The notes below the pieces were generated by a model that had not been told where the DNA came from, did no database searches, and saw nothing but the letters and a program-made list of their open reading frames with translations. Made by a program: the position numbers and the translations under genes. From NCBI GenBank assembly GCA_965249895.1, contig CBDFNC010000005.1:62001-126000 (forward strand): a stretch of DNA of 64,000 nucleotides. Reading direction: 5' to 3'. This document shows, piece by piece, positions 19,158 through 27,700 of the stretch. Source of the stretch: CBDFNC01 sp965249895. GTDB taxonomy: Bacteria > Pseudomonadota > Gammaproteobacteria > Enterobacterales > CBDFNC01. Numbering within the stretch: the first letter of the stretch is position 1; each line of letters starts with the position of its first letter.

Positions 19158-20816
19158 TTAAGCCCTATAACGCTTATCGACTAGTTTCGCCGCAGTCTCT
19201 AAGGCTTCATATCTGAGCTTAAACATGTTTTCTTTCGGCACTATATCGTTCACCCGCAAACGCTCCAGCTGCTGACTGGTTTGCTGATGTGGACACAACA
19301 GCAAAACTTCGCAATTAGCTTCTATTGCATCTTTAATGGCATTTTCCAGTGCGATAGCCACGGTCACATCTATCATAGGCACATCGGTCAAATCTAAAAT
19401 CATCACATGATACTCTCCTATGCTGGAATGCTGACGTGAAATAGCTTTTGAAACACTGAAGATCATAGGCCCGGACAGGTAAAAATAGAGTACCTTTCCC
19501 CCGGCTTTATCTAACAACTTGCGTTCACTGTCGCTGAGGGGTACGTCATCATCATCTGCATCACTGATGGCTCGCACTTTCTTTACCTGCTCACGGCTTA
19601 GCTTTTCAATAATGATGATGTTTGAAATAAAGACGCCAAGGCCAACTGCGACTATCAGGTCGACAAACACGGTTAAAAACATCACACCGTACATGACAAA
19701 GGTGCCTGCCATGCTGATCTTGTGGGCTCTTTGAATAAAACTCCAATCGAGAATATTGATACCAACATATACCGCAATACCCGCAAGTACAGCCATAGGA
19801 ATAGGTTCGGTTAAGGAGCCGGCAACCAATACCACTAACGCCAAGATTAACGCCCTAACGACCCCCGCCATAGGCGAGCGAGCACCAACCTGAACATTAA
19901 CCACAGTCCCCATCGTCGCGCCAGCTCCAGGCAATGCACCAAATAAGCCGGAAATAATATTGGCTATGCCTTGGCCTCGTAGTTCTTTGTCAGAGTCATG
20001 CTCTTTACGAGTTAATGAGTCCGCGATCACGGCGGTTAACAAGGTATCGATACAGCCTAAAGTACCCAGTACCAAGGCATCTATCAGCATAGTCGTAAAC
20101 ATTTCTGTAGTGATAGTAGGGTTCACCAAAGAGGGTAAGCCGGCAGGAATTTCACCAATGCGACGAATGTCATCTATATCAAAAACAAGCACAGATAATA
20201 GGGTTACGGCGACTAATGCAACCAGTTGAGCCGGCACATATTTTCGATATTCTTTAGGCATTAAAAACAAAATGGCTAATGTGAGAATACCTAACATCAG
20301 CTCTGGAAAACTAATGTTCTGTAAAATCTCAGGTAATGCTGAAAGCGTGCCCGTTACTCCTCCAGACGGTGCGGCATGGCCCAATAACGGGGAAAGCTGC
20401 AGAATTATCAGGATCACACCTATACCCGACATAAAACCAGATATGACGCTATAAGGCATTAACGTAACGTATTTCCCTAATTTCAGTGTTCCAAGTAAAA
20501 CTTGGAATGCACCTGCCATCATGACCACAGTGAAACCCATGGCCAGCCCTGTTTCTGGATAGCGGGAGATCATTGCGGTTAACACAGCCGTCATAATTAC
20601 TGTCATTGGGCCGGTGGGTTCGGAGATAAGCGAAGAGGAGCCTCCGAACAAAGCAGCAAACAGGCCAACTAGAATAGCGCCCCAAAGTCCGGCTTCTGCT
20701 CCGGCGCCGGAGGCGACGCCAAAAGCTAACGCCAGAGGTAGGGAAATGATGGCCGTGGTAACGCCACCGAAAAGGTCACCTTTTAGGTTGAAATCTTTAA
20801 AGCGATTTTCAGACAA
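19158..20816 (-). CDS. SulP-family anion transporter with STAS domain
   Basis: SulP (SLC26-like) inner-membrane proteins move sulfate, bicarbonate or other anions with protons or sodium. The 552-aa product begins with the family's signature region (LKGDLFGGVTTAIISLPLALAFG, then SSLISEPTGPMTVI) and has about ten to eleven hydrophobic segments. It ends with a cytoplasmic STAS domain from about residue 435 (VLYFYLSGPMIFSVSK, MILDLTDVPMIDVT). Proximity to cysJI makes sulfate an attractive substrate, but bicarbonate transporters of marine bacteria look alike, so this is inference. It is transcribed on the minus strand, convergent with the LysR gene. Confidence 0.9.
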   Translation of the reverse strand: MSENRFKDFNLKGDLFGGVTTAIISLPLALAFGVASGAGAEAGLWGAILVGLFAALFGGSSSLISEPTGPMTVIMTAVLTAMISRYPETGLAMGFTVVMMAGAFQVLLGTLKLGKYVTLMPYSVISGFMSGIGVILIILQLSPLLGHAAPSGGVTGTLSALPEILQNISFPELMLGILTLAILFLMPKEYRKYVPAQLVALVAVTLLSVLVFDIDDIRRIGEIPAGLPSLVNPTITTEMFTTMLIDALVLGTLGCIDTLLTAVIADSLTRKEHDSDKELRGQGIANIISGLFGALPGAGATMGTVVNVQVGARSPMAGVVRALILALVVLVAGSLTEPIPMAVLAGIAVYVGINILDWSFIQRAHKISMAGTFVMYGVMFLTVFVDLIVAVGLGVFISNIIIIEKLSREQVKKVRAISDADDDDVPLSDSERKLLDKAGGKVLYFYLSGPMIFSVSKAISRQHSSIGEYHVMILDLTDVPMIDVTVAIALENAIKDAIEANCEVLLLCPHQQTSQQLERLRVNDIVPKENMFKLRYEALETAAKLVDKRYRA

Positions 20817-20911
20817 TTTACTACCCTGTAGTCAGAAAAAATGGGGCAAATTCTAGCATTAGTGGGCCGTCTTAGTCGAAAAAATGTGACTTAAGTACAC
20901 AGGGAAATGTT

Positions 20912-21187
20912 ATGCCACGTTTGGTTGATCCGAATAATCGCGATGTGATTGGATCGTTTTTCCTGCGTCTGGGCGAAAATCACCAGCTTCACAGTGGCCA
21001 CAACGTATACCACTTCATTTTATGTGACGCATTTTTCCCGTATCCAAGCTGCGCGGTGAGCAATATTAGCTTTTTTATCAGTAAATTCCTGACTCAGGCT
21101 TATGAAAAATATACTTATAAAAAAAATGTCTTTTCTATAAGAAAAAACTCATTCAAATTTAGTGGATGTCTTGGCGAAATTAATTAG
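20912..21187 (+). CDS. Possible small hypothetical protein
   Basis: A 91-codon frame starts at an ATG preceded by AGGGAAA at a reasonable distance. The product resembles nothing I know and has a hydrophobic middle segment (VYHFILCDAFFPYPSC). The last third becomes A/T-rich and low in complexity. It ends directly before the riboswitch aptamer. It could be real, a gene relic or chance. Confidence 0.25.
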   Translation: MPRLVDPNNRDVIGSFFLRLGENHQLHSGHNVYHFILCDAFFPYPSCAVSNISFFISKFLTQAYEKYTYKKNVFSIRKNSFKFSGCLGEIN

Positions 21188-21202
21188 TATAAGTGTTGTA
21201 CA

Positions 21203-21286
21203 AATTGAAAGGGCAAACCAAGTGAAAGCTTGGGGCGCAAAGCTTCCGGTCTAAGGGGTCACCTAAGACAGCGGGGTTGCCAAATT
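21203..21286 (+). ncRNA. Cyclic di-GMP-I (GEMM-I) riboswitch
   Basis: The aptamer follows the GEMM-I consensus and closely resembles the Vibrio cholerae Vc2 aptamer. It has GGGCAAACC, a stem CCAAGT-GAAA-GCTTGG with a GNRA tetraloop, the GGCGCAAAGCTTCCGG block, a second hairpin (GTCT...AGAC) and the closing GCGGGGTTGCC, whose TTGCC pairs with the leading GGCAA. It lies 107 bp ahead of the small secreted protein at 21393. A downstream hairpin with arms TATCAAA (21340-21346) and TTTGATA (21372-21378) ends just before the GAGG ribosome-binding site at 21382 and is the likely expression platform. Expression of the next gene should therefore respond to c-di-GMP; the direction is not deducible. Confidence 0.9.
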
Positions 21287-21392
21287 GAGTATGTAGTACC
21301 TTCTCTGCAATCAATCCTTTCCTTGTACCTCGGTGTATATATCAAATTGCTGCAACTTGCAGTTTATTGATTTTGATAAATGAGGTAGCAAA

Positions 21393-21668
21393 ATGGCTCG
21401 CTCTATCATTACGTTGGTTCGAACTTTGGTGTTTTCGTCTGTTGTTTTTGGCGCCGGTGCGTATGCTAACGAAACCAGGAGCCTGAAAGATGACGGCAAC
21501 CCTGCAATCGAGCAAAACCAAACAGGCGTTTATGAAATTGCTCATCACGGACATGCCGGCGTAGGTGATGTGTATTGTGAAAGTCAGGGCGTACAGTGGA
21601 AATGTAGTACAAGCCAGGATTCTGAGTTAGCAAATAGAGCGGATTACAGCCAGAGAGCTAGTGCCTGA
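21393..21668 (+). CDS. Small secreted protein under c-di-GMP riboswitch
   Basis: The 91-aa product has a clear Sec signal peptide (MARSIITLVRTLVFSSVVFG, cleavage likely after AYA at about residue 25). The mature domain of about 65 residues includes a short two-cysteine segment, VYCESQGVQWKCSTS. I know no family for it. The start is set by GAGG at 21382-21385. The gene stands alone between the riboswitch and ompW. C-di-GMP control and secretion suggest a role in surface attachment, matrix or motility transition, which is inference from riboswitch biology only. Confidence 0.75.
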   Translation: MARSIITLVRTLVFSSVVFGAGAYANETRSLKDDGNPAIEQNQTGVYEIAHHGHAGVGDVYCESQGVQWKCSTSQDSELANRADYSQRASA

Positions 21669-21996
21669 TGGCGGAAATTTACAGCATGTTCAATAATTCG
21701 GCAGTACCGGGTGTGTTGCCAGCAGCATCTGTCCGGTATTTAAGACGCTGACCACTTGTCTATAAAAAAGACTGGATATATATTCCCGTCGTGAAATGTT
21801 GGATCTTATGCATATTCAGTATTCTTGCTCGTAACATTCCCCCAAAACTGACATTTTTGTTTGATGCTAAACCCCTCCATACCCCTGTATCCGCATTTTG
21901 GTTGATTGAGTACTTTTTACTTGCTGTTTAGTTACTTGAGTTGGCTCACAACAAATAACATTTGAGATGTAAAATTCTCATTATTGATACTGAAAC

Positions 21997-22010
21997 TTGA
22001 TAAAAATCAA
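21997..22010 (+). promoter_or_regulatory. FNR/CRP-family operator upstream of ompW
   Basis: TTGATAAAAATCAA is an exact match to the FNR consensus TTGAT-N4-ATCAA. It lies 62 bp before the preferred ompW start. OmpW genes of enterobacteria and vibrios are known to respond to oxygen through FNR, so oxygen-dependent control by FNR/EtrA is likely. CRP uses a related but different half-site. Confidence 0.65.
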
Positions 22011-22072
22011 ACTTAAGTACCAACCGAAAATTTAGAATGGCCGCGCTATTAACAAAAAAAGTAGTCATAACA

Positions 22073-22708
22073 ATGAAAAATCCCCTACTAGCTTTATCTA
22101 TCCTAACCTCACTCACGGCCCCAGCTGCCTTTGCTCATAAACAAGGAGACTTTCTCATTCGAGGTGGTATTGCCACCGTTGTTCCTAACGAGAGCAGCGA
22201 TGATGTGCTGGGTCTCGGCGAGTTTGGCGTAAGTAACAACACTCAGATCGGCTTGACGTTTGGCTACATGCTTACTGACAACCTAAGCCTTGAAATTTTG
22301 GCGGCTACGCCTTTTAAACATAAAGTTTCCTTAAAAGGACTAGGTGATATTGCTGAAGTCAAACAACTGCCGCCAACGCTAATGGTTCAATACTATTTTG
22401 GTGACCGCAACAGTAAAATACGCCCATATGTTGGGGCTGGTCTAAACTATACCACCTTCTTTAGCGAAGACTTCAATAGCACAGGTACAGAGGCAGGTCT
22501 AAGTGACTTGTCTCTGGACGATTCATGGGGACTGGCCGCGAACCTAGGCATGGATTATATGCTGAATGATGCCTGGTCAGTTGGCGCTTCTGTTTGGTAT
22601 GCCGATATAAGTACTGATGTAAATTTTAAAGCTGGCACTAAAGATGTATCCATTAACACGGATATCGACCCTTTGATCTTTATGCTGTCTGTGGGTTACA
22701 AATTTTAA
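22073..22708 (+). CDS. ompW: Outer membrane protein OmpW
   Basis: OmpW forms an eight-stranded beta-barrel in the outer membrane with a hydrophobic channel for small molecules. The preferred start at 22073 gives a 211-aa precursor with signal peptide MKNPLLALSILTSLTAPAAFA. An ATG at 22037 in frame would add 12 residues ahead of it and looks less likely. Family hallmarks are GDFLIRGGIATVVPNE near the mature N-terminus, NTQIGLTFGYMLTDNLSLEI, LPPTLMVQYYF, RPYVGAGLNYTTFF, and the C-terminal FMLSVGYKF ending in phenylalanine as the outer-membrane insertion signal. A perfect FNR box lies upstream. Confidence 0.93.
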   Translation: MKNPLLALSILTSLTAPAAFAHKQGDFLIRGGIATVVPNESSDDVLGLGEFGVSNNTQIGLTFGYMLTDNLSLEILAATPFKHKVSLKGLGDIAEVKQLPPTLMVQYYFGDRNSKIRPYVGAGLNYTTFFSEDFNSTGTEAGLSDLSLDDSWGLAANLGMDYMLNDAWSVGASVWYADISTDVNFKAGTKDVSINTDIDPLIFMLSVGYKF

Positions 22709-22994
22709 CGTATAGTGTGTAATGGCACCTTCAGCTAGATGTATGCTTTGCCGAACGTGCCGTGATGTATAGTGACCGAGTTATTTCTAACTTTATCGAA
22801 AATGTGCTGTTCAAGACTCAGTGGAGTCCAATTAACGAATGATTTTCCGCTCACCTCTTTATTCATTATGAAAATGACTTCTTTTGCACCCAGCTCCGTT
22901 TATCCTTGGTTATCGTTTCATTCTCGCGTAGGCGGTGGTCCGACATCTGGATGGCCCTACATAGCAGGGCTTAATATCTTAAACGGGGCTATGC

Positions 22995-24596
22995 CTAAGC
23001 AGGTGTATAACTACCCAGTTCAGTGTTCAGGCTAACACCTTGCAACTTCAGCTGGTTACCGCGCTGCAAATAGGCGGCGCCTTTTAACAGGTGCAGAGCA
23101 ACGTCAACCGCATTTCGCTTGGTGTAATCTTCCAGGTAAGTGCCTTTTACCCAAGAGTTAAACGCGCCCAGACTTGGACCCGCCCAGATTTGATAATCCA
23201 TTTCGCGGCCTTTCTCACCGGTATTCGACCAACGAGAAGACAAACCCAAATACCAGCGGAAGATCAACGCCATCTTACGCTTAGGGCTGCTCATGGCGCG
23301 CTCTAACATTTCCGGATCACGCTCCCTGAAGAAGGCAATTGTACCAGTCCAGATCTCATCCAGGTTCTGGCGGAAGATCTGCTTCTCAATCTTTTCCCGC
23401 TCAGCAGCAGGGATATCTTCAATGGAGTCATAAGCAACATAAAGGTCGTACAGCTTCTTGGCACGCATGGCAAACATAGAGCCGCGCTTAAGCACCTGTA
23501 GTTTCACACCCATTTCAAACATATCCGCCGCTGGCGCCATGGTGACATCGGCCATTTCTACAGTGGATAACAGTTTACGCGTATGCTCAGATGCACCGGC
23601 TTCAACGCAGGCTTGGTTCACTGACCCTAGCACGATATATGCCGCGCCCATATTAAATGCCGCCAAGGCAGATTCAGGGGTACCAATACCACCACCAGCA
23701 CCGACACGTAATGCTGGGGAGAAGTTGTATTCCTTTTGGATTTCATCGCGCAGTGCAATGATAGAAGGCAACAAGGTTAGGAATGGACGGTTGTCGGTAT
23801 GGCCACCAGAGTCGGCTTCAGCGGTAATATCATCCGCCATGGGAACCAGCTTAGAAAGCTCGGCCTGCTCTTGGGTGATCTTGCCTTGTGCCAATAGCTT
23901 TGCGACCAGTTTAGCCGGCGCAGGCGCCATAAAACGGCGCCCTACTTCGGTACGCGATACTTTGGCGATAACCTTGTTGCCGATATTAACGGTGCCATCG
24001 GTACTTCTAGTTAACCCCGCCAGACGATACCAAACGATGTGCTCGGTTAAGCCAAGATAAGCAGAAGCTTCAACCGTCTTCACACCCAGCTTCAGGAAAC
24101 GCTCCACCGCGCCGCGCTCTAACGCTTCTTCGGCTGGTGCGTGGATCAGGTTCACCGCATAGGGGCCATTTGGCAGCTCTGCCTGGATTCGGCGGATGGC
24201 GTCTTCGACAGCGTCTGGGACTAAACCCGCCGCGCCAAATGAGCATAAGAAACCGGCCTTGCCTAACGCGACCACCAGTTCAACGGAGGCGATACCGTTT
24301 GCCATGGCGCCGCCGTGGTAGGCATATTTAACCCCATGTTGTTTTTTGTAGGCTTCATCGCCTAAGTCTTCCGGGTTTAACCTCTGGGCAAACGCTAATA
24401 CGGCTTGTGAACCCGCATCGGAAGTGACAGTTACATTGCTGACACCTAATACTGAGCTGTCTTTGGCCACATAAACGGGCTGACCCAGGTCCATTAATGC
24501 GGACTTAATGGCTGCATCGTCTTTTTTCAACGAAGAGGCATCTACCTTCCAGGCCCAATCGATGCCGCTGTTATTGTTGAAACCTAAACTGGACAT
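22995..24596 (-). CDS. pfaD: PUFA synthase enoyl reductase subunit PfaD
   Basis: PfaD reduces the enoyl intermediates during polyunsaturated fatty acid assembly using FMN. The start at 24596 is chosen because ATAGGAATAGAC directly precedes it; an upstream in-frame ATG at 24635 lacks such support. The 533-aa protein has the nitronate monooxygenase-like TIM-barrel with RVGAGGGIGTPESALAAFNM and GAAYIVLGSVNQACVEAG for flavin phosphate binding. The C-terminal region (AMSSPKRKMALIFRWYLGLS, SRWSNTGEKGREMDYQIW) is typical of PfaD. It is the last gene of pfaR-A-B-C-D, 120 bp after pfaC, with a palindromic repeat between them. Confidence 0.95.
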   Translation of the reverse strand: MSSLGFNNNSGIDWAWKVDASSLKKDDAAIKSALMDLGQPVYVAKDSSVLGVSNVTVTSDAGSQAVLAFAQRLNPEDLGDEAYKKQHGVKYAYHGGAMANGIASVELVVALGKAGFLCSFGAAGLVPDAVEDAIRRIQAELPNGPYAVNLIHAPAEEALERGAVERFLKLGVKTVEASAYLGLTEHIVWYRLAGLTRSTDGTVNIGNKVIAKVSRTEVGRRFMAPAPAKLVAKLLAQGKITQEQAELSKLVPMADDITAEADSGGHTDNRPFLTLLPSIIALRDEIQKEYNFSPALRVGAGGGIGTPESALAAFNMGAAYIVLGSVNQACVEAGASEHTRKLLSTVEMADVTMAPAADMFEMGVKLQVLKRGSMFAMRAKKLYDLYVAYDSIEDIPAAEREKIEKQIFRQNLDEIWTGTIAFFRERDPEMLERAMSSPKRKMALIFRWYLGLSSRWSNTGEKGREMDYQIWAGPSLGAFNSWVKGTYLEDYTKRNAVDVALHLLKGAAYLQRGNQLKLQGVSLNTELGSYTPA

Positions 24597-24690
24597 GTCT
24601 ATTCCTATAATGATGTTTAAAATGCCCCCGCTCATTTACAGACTGGGGGCTAATTTTTTGTTCCCAAGCCTCAAGTGCTTCGGACACTGG

Positions 24691-24710
24691 ATTCCCGTCT
24701 GCACGGGAAT
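24691..24710. repeat. dRS3-like palindrome between pfaC and pfaD
   Basis: ATTCCCGTCTGCACGGGAAT fits ATTCCC-N8-GGGAAT, the pattern of the neisserial dRS3 repeat and similar short palindromes of other proteobacteria. The flanks (CTGG before, GAC after) are shared with the palindrome at 30677-30696. As RNA it forms a hairpin in the pfaC-pfaD spacer. Confidence 0.75.
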
Positions 24711-24716
24711 GACAGG

Positions 24717-27700
24717 TTACGCTTCAACAATACTCAGGACGATATCTTTCACTTCATAGATACGCAGTCCGTCTTTCGATAGGTTTGCATCACCGACCAG
24801 GCGTACTTCACCGTTTTCACGAATAATGTCGGTGATATGAACGTCCAGCGACATTTGCTTATTAACCGGAGTGATCTGACCACGGTACTTCCAATTCACT
24901 TCGGTGGTCGGCGCGACGAAACGCGGATTAGTGAAACCTGCACCCAAATCATTTTTCAGCGCATAAGTTTGCAACAATTCGATGATGGCTTCCACTCCCA
25001 ATGAACCAGGCATTACCGGATCCTGATGGAAGTGATAACGGAAGAACCAGTCGGTGGCATCGATAGTACGTTCGCCATAGACATAAGCCAATCCGGCTTT
25101 ACCGCCGCCTTCAACGATGGACACAGTGTCGACAAAGTTCATCTGTCCGCCGGCCATTCGATAATGAGGTTTACCCGCTTGTGGCTGATAAAACGCCAAT
25201 TGCTTGTCAGTCAGGTCAATGACGTCAATGTCGGATTTCGGCGTGTTGTTATCCACGAACCAGGCTTGGGTTGTTTTACCATTATCAATGCCCAGCTGGT
25301 TGGTCAGGGATTCACCGCTGAAATAGCCAAACACGGCTTTGCCCGTGTAGAAAACCTCTCCGTCCACGGATAAATCGAAGGTAAAGCTCTGAATAATCGC
25401 GCCGCCAGCGATGCTGGTGTTAACCAATACCGATTTATTGACGATGGTTTTACCACGTAAATCGATTTGTTTTAGTAGCTTGCCTGTGCCATCCAGATTA
25501 CGGAAGAACAGATCTTTTTCCGGGTACTTCAACGTAGTGCCCATATAACCCGAGATAAAGCCGTTCGGTTGCAGGGCTATTTCCATGATCAGGGAATATG
25601 GCATCCAGTTTTCATGGCTGTTTTTGGTGAAATACCATGCATCTTCAGGCACATAGTATTGTGCCACACAGCTGGAAGGGTTCTTCAGGTCCAGGCGTTC
25701 GCCCTGTACATCAATCACCCGGGTAACCACCTGCAGATCGCCACAAGGTGTACGTGGTGGAATACGACCTTTATAAACGTCGAAATCCGGTCCGAAGCAG
25801 TTTGAAATATTACCCGTCGCAAACTCAAACAGATGCCAGGGGGTGAATGGCGCCGTATTTGGTACTCTATTTTGCCCTGCCACCAGCGGCGCTTCAAAGT
25901 GTTGAATAGGCGTAACACCTTTGGTTTTAGGCGCGGATAGATCTGATCCCACTCGCATCAACGGACGCTCAGGATGTTTAAACGGGTTTTTTCCCGTTTC
26001 ATCAAGCTCGGCTATTGCTGGCACCTGAGTCGCCACTACAGGATTTGTGACCGGCTTAGCTGCAATAGCGGCCAGCACCTTCTCGGGTAATTGAACCGGA
26101 TAAGGCGAAGCGTCATCCTGCTCTTTTATCATCACGGACAAGTTTTTAAAGTCCACCACCACCTTGCCATCGAGAATAATATCTATGTTGGCCTTCATGT
26201 AAGGGTGAGGCAGCATGCCCATTTCCGTCACTTCCATGCGATAGGTAAGCGTGTTGGACTGGGGTAATACCTGGCCACGACAACGTACAGTTTGCGACTC
26301 ACCGGGGACAGGTTGGAAACGCGCATTGTTCACATTGCTGTGCATACCCAGCCACAACATAAAGAACATGGCCAACTGACCACAGCCTTCAGACATCAGG
26401 GAGCCTGCCATCACCTCATCACCTTTAAAGTGACAAGGGAAGTACCAGTGCTCGGGATCCAGATCTTTTTGCCCTTCCAACAGACCCAATCCCCAATGCC
26501 CACCCTGCGGATCAACATTGGTGATACGCTCTATCATCAGGAATTTCTCTGATGAAAACTTCAGCGACGGGTTACGTCCCTTTTGATCATATTCAGGGCC
26601 GAAACAACCGGCAATATCACCGTCTACCAGCTTCATCATATGCTCATAACCATATTGCGTACGGCTGTTGGTGATCAGCGGTTTGAAATAGGATTTTTGT
26701 GCGTTGGCCAGTTCAGCCTTGTCTTTGTCGTTCAGGATCACGCCTTTACCGTCCGCCAGCTCTTCATCGGTGAAGAAACCGGCACAGCCTTTACGCATGA
26801 TCAGTACTTTCTTGTCGCCCACATAACAGTCGTAGTGGAAGAAGAATAATAACTGGTCACCATTTTTCGCATAGGAGTCGATATGAATTTCATAACGCAG
26901 GGTCTCACCACCAAACGCCATCTCTTCCAGGAAGGTTAATTCACAATCCAGCAGGCGGTAAACCCGTTCTCCCTTAGCCTCAAAGTCGATACCTATATAG
27001 GAAATCAACATCAGGTCACATTGACCGGACTCTACCGATACCGACCAGGGGATCTGACCATCGATTAGAAATGGTGCATCCGTCGGAATATCGTATTCCG
27101 TCGCCATATAAGACTTTTTATATTCATGAGTCTTAGCTTCCAGATCCGTCACCCGGGTCACCAACAGATAGTCTGTGGTCGGTAAACGTACGCGGCGGGA
27201 ATAGTTGTCTATGATGTTATATTCTTCACCGAAGACCTTACCGATATCCCCTTCAGCAAACTCAACCAGTGCATCGGTATCAAAGATCACTTGCTTGGGC
27301 TGATTAAAGCGCTCTTGCAACTGCAACGCAGGGTATTCATAACCTACCGGCCCTTTAATTTTGAAGCCTGTTTGTGCAACGGCGGCTGCAACCGGAGTAA
27401 GAGGCACTTCGGGATGATTGCTGACCACAGATAATGCAGGTTTGGCTTTGGCCTGATGAGCCGGCAGACCAGCTACCACTTTAGCTTGCAGCTCTACCAA
27501 TTGTGAGATTTGTTGCTGGGCAACTTGACGCGATTTTAGAAACGCATGATGGGTTGCAGTTTGCTGGAAAATTTCTTTACTGGCTTTACTTTTCACGTTG
27601 ACTCCAACACCCCGTTGTACCTGTGACGGAACATGCGGCGTTTGTTGAGAAAGTTTGGATGTCGATATCTGTTGTTTTGCCGACTCGCAACCTGACAGCT

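Noticed and set aside
22772..23035. 87-codon plus-strand frame after ompW
   Set aside because: It runs into the 3' end of pfaD on the other strand and has no signal peptide, motif or clear start site.
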